From Campylobacteraceae bacterium UBA1877 (GTDB lineage Bacteria; Campylobacterota; Campylobacteria; Campylobacterales; Campylobacteraceae): a stretch of 14,514 nucleotides of DNA. The notes below the pieces were generated by a model, which made no database searches, was not told the DNA's origin, and saw nothing but the letters and a program-made list of their open reading frames with translations. The translations under genes and the position numbers were made by a program. How positions within the stretch are numbered: position 1 is the stretch's first letter; the number at the start of each line of letters is the position of its first letter. The DNA is taken from contig DDHL01000049.1 in assembly GCA_002352945.1 (NCBI GenBank), positions 43,353 to 57,866 on the forward strand, written 5' to 3'. Of this stretch, positions 13,160 through 14,514 are shown piece by piece.

Positions 13160-14430
13160 TGATAAAGGTTGCAATTTTAGGTGTAGGCACTGTTGGTTCG
13201 GCAGTGGCAGAAATTTTAAAGCGTAATCAAGCAGTTATTCAAGCACGCAGTGGTAAAAAGATAGTACCAGTTGTTGGTGTTGTAAAGGACTTAAACAAAA
13301 AACGAGATGTGGATATTGAGCTTACAGATGATATTGAATCTGTTTTAAATAGGGATGATATTGATATTTATGTGGAGCTTTTAGGTGGCGTTGAAGGGCC
13401 TCATCAAATTTTAAAAAGAATTTTGAAAAAAGGAAAACCTGTTGTAACTGCCAATAAGGCGCTTTTAGCCTATCATCGTTACGATTTACAAGCAGTCTCA
13501 AACGGGGTTGCCATTGGATTTGAAGCGAGTGTTGCTGGCGGGATTCCAATTATTAAAGCCCTAAGAGAGGGTTTGAGTGCCAATCATATCAAGTCGATTC
13601 AAGGAATTATGAATGGCACAAGTAACTATATTCTCACAAAGATGATGCATGAGAAAGTAAGTTTTGAGCAAGTGCTAAAAGAGGCTCAAGAATTGGGCTA
13701 CGCAGAAGCAGATCCAACCTTTGATGTAGGCGGTTATGATGCGGCACATAAGCTGCTTATTTTAGCAAGTATTGCTTATGGTGTGCATGGAGATCCAGAA
13801 GATATTTTAATTGAGGGAATTGAACATATCAGCCAAGAAGATATCTATTTTGCCAAAGAGTTTGAATATACAATCAAACTTTTAGCCATTGCAAAAAGAA
13901 GGGGTTCTCAAGTTGAACTTCGAGTTCATCCCGCAATGGTTCCAAGCAGTAAAATGATTGCAAAAGTAGATGGGGTGATGAATGGAATCAGTGTGGTTGG
14001 AGATGCGGTTGGCGAGACAATGTATTATGGACCAGGCGCTGGAGGAGAGGCGACAGCAAGTTCGGTTATTGCAGATATTATTGATATTGCAAGAGAGGGC
14101 AAAAGCTCACCAATGCTTGGATTTAAAAATCCATTGGAAGAGAGTGCGCTTACACTTATGCCCCAAGAAGAGATTAAGACAAAATACTACATTCGTATGC
14201 CAGTAAAAGATCAAAAAGGTGTTCTTGCAACAATAGCTTCAATATTAGGATCATGTGATATCTCTATTGATAGTTTTTTACAAAAACCGGGCGTAGATGA
14301 TAAAGATAGAGTAACGCTTCTGTTTGCAACCCATACATGTAAAGAGAGTGATGTTAAAAGAGCACTTGAAAAAATCAATGATTTAGAGTTTGTTTTAAGC
14401 AGACCAAATATGATTCGAATTGAAGAGTGA
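13159..14430 (+). CDS. hom: Homoserine dehydrogenase with ACT domain
   Basis: Converts aspartate semialdehyde to homoserine with NAD(P)H, the branch point toward threonine and methionine. The 423-residue single-function enzyme has an N-terminal Rossmann domain with GVGTVG (8-13), the TANKALL segment (97-103, Lys100), and the catalytic core GIMNGTSNYI (149-158) and ADPTFDVGGYDAAHK (184-198). A conserved GPGAGG loop follows (about 294-299). A C-terminal ACT domain (about 345-423), starting at YYIRMPVKDQKGVLA, usually mediates threonine feedback inhibition. It is not fused to an aspartate kinase. It overlaps the aminotransferase by one base and the YraN gene by one base. A shorter near-copy of the iterated palindrome, TACATGTA, lies at 14334-14341. 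Confidence 0.97.
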   Translation: MIKVAILGVGTVGSAVAEILKRNQAVIQARSGKKIVPVVGVVKDLNKKRDVDIELTDDIESVLNRDDIDIYVELLGGVEGPHQILKRILKKGKPVVTANKALLAYHRYDLQAVSNGVAIGFEASVAGGIPIIKALREGLSANHIKSIQGIMNGTSNYILTKMMHEKVSFEQVLKEAQELGYAEADPTFDVGGYDAAHKLLILASIAYGVHGDPEDILIEGIEHISQEDIYFAKEFEYTIKLLAIAKRRGSQVELRVHPAMVPSSKMIAKVDGVMNGISVVGDAVGETMYYGPGAGGEATASSVIADIIDIAREGKSSPMLGFKNPLEESALTLMPQEEIKTKYYIRMPVKDQKGVLATIASILGSCDISIDSFLQKPGVDDKDRVTLLFATHTCKESDVKRALEKINDLEFVLSRPNMIRIEE

Positions 14431-14514
14431 TGCGTGAAGTTGGGTTTGAGGGCGAAAAAAGAGCCCAGCAGTTTTTAAAAAAAAGAGGGCTTAAGATTCT
14501 CTCTTGTAATTTTC
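14430..14514 (+). CDS. YraN/UPF0102 family protein (5' fragment)
   Basis: The gene starts at ATG 14430, whose A is the last base of the hom TGA stop (TGATG), and runs off the window after 28 codons. The visible residues REVGFEGEKRAQQFLKK and then RGLKILSCNF match the opening of UPF0102 (YraN) proteins, which have an endonuclease-like fold and no settled role. The glycine-glutamate pair and the final Asn agree with family positions. Its place after hom agrees, from memory, with C. jejuni Cj0148c. It is too short for a surer call. Confidence 0.75.
   Translation, partial: MREVGFEGEKRAQQFLKKRGLKILSCNF

Noticed and set aside
1..14514. CRISPR arrays, insertion sequences, tRNA or rRNA genes, phage genes
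   Set aside because: No regularly spaced repeats, transposase or integrase motifs, or recognisable tRNA/rRNA sequences were found on either strand.

Overview
The window is a low-GC chromosomal segment of a bacterium that most resembles the Campylobacterota (Epsilonproteobacteria). The evidence is the tightly overlapping genes, promoters made mostly of an isolated TATAAT -10 box, the product similarities, and above all the gene order rpmE-rsmI-rlmB-(membrane protein)-(periplasmic protein)-aminotransferase-hom-yraN. From memory, the same order runs through the Campylobacter jejuni region around Cj0148c-Cj0157c. The genus cannot be named from the sequence alone.

Left edge (1-629, minus strand): a one-domain Aer/CetB-type PAS sensor, followed by the start of a gene whose first 50 residues form a membrane hairpin. 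It looks like a split aerotaxis (energy-taxis) receptor, with the sensor and membrane parts on separate, overlapping genes. Next (762-3442) come moaA (molybdenum cofactor step 1), a VUT/YhhQ-type transporter, and a convergent, strongly divergent MoeA paralogue. A divergent promoter then drives a four-helix membrane protein that is translationally coupled to rsmE (16S rRNA m3U1498 methyltransferase).

Middle (4563-8200): a block that appears inserted relative to the C. jejuni order as I remember it. It holds a TetR-family regulator, a secreted alpha/beta hydrolase with the complete residue set of subfamily III haloalkane dehalogenases, a bidirectional terminator, and the purK-purE pair for purine synthesis on the minus strand. 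The regulator and hydrolase promoters share an inverted-repeat operator candidate (AAATACCA-N2-TGGT).

Right part (8205-14514, plus strand): rpmE (ribosomal protein L31) has an unusually complete promoter and a short leader with a 10-bp RNA hairpin containing two G-U pairs. It is followed closely by rsmI (16S rRNA C1402 2'-O-methyltransferase), whose first codons contain a terminator-like hairpin, then rlmB (23S rRNA Gm2251 methyltransferase), which may be translated from a leaderless mRNA. A chain of overlapping genes follows: a RodZ-like one-pass membrane protein, a periplasmic protein, an AlaC-type aminotransferase, homoserine dehydrogenase, and a YraN fragment cut by the window edge.

Scattered across the window is a palindrome, TTACATGTAA (up to CTTTACATGTAAAG). 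It occurs five times, always inside genes and in one reading phase (Leu-His-Val). This looks like a highly iterated genomic palindrome and is the most unusual sequence-level signal here. No CRISPR array, insertion sequence, tRNA or rRNA gene was seen.
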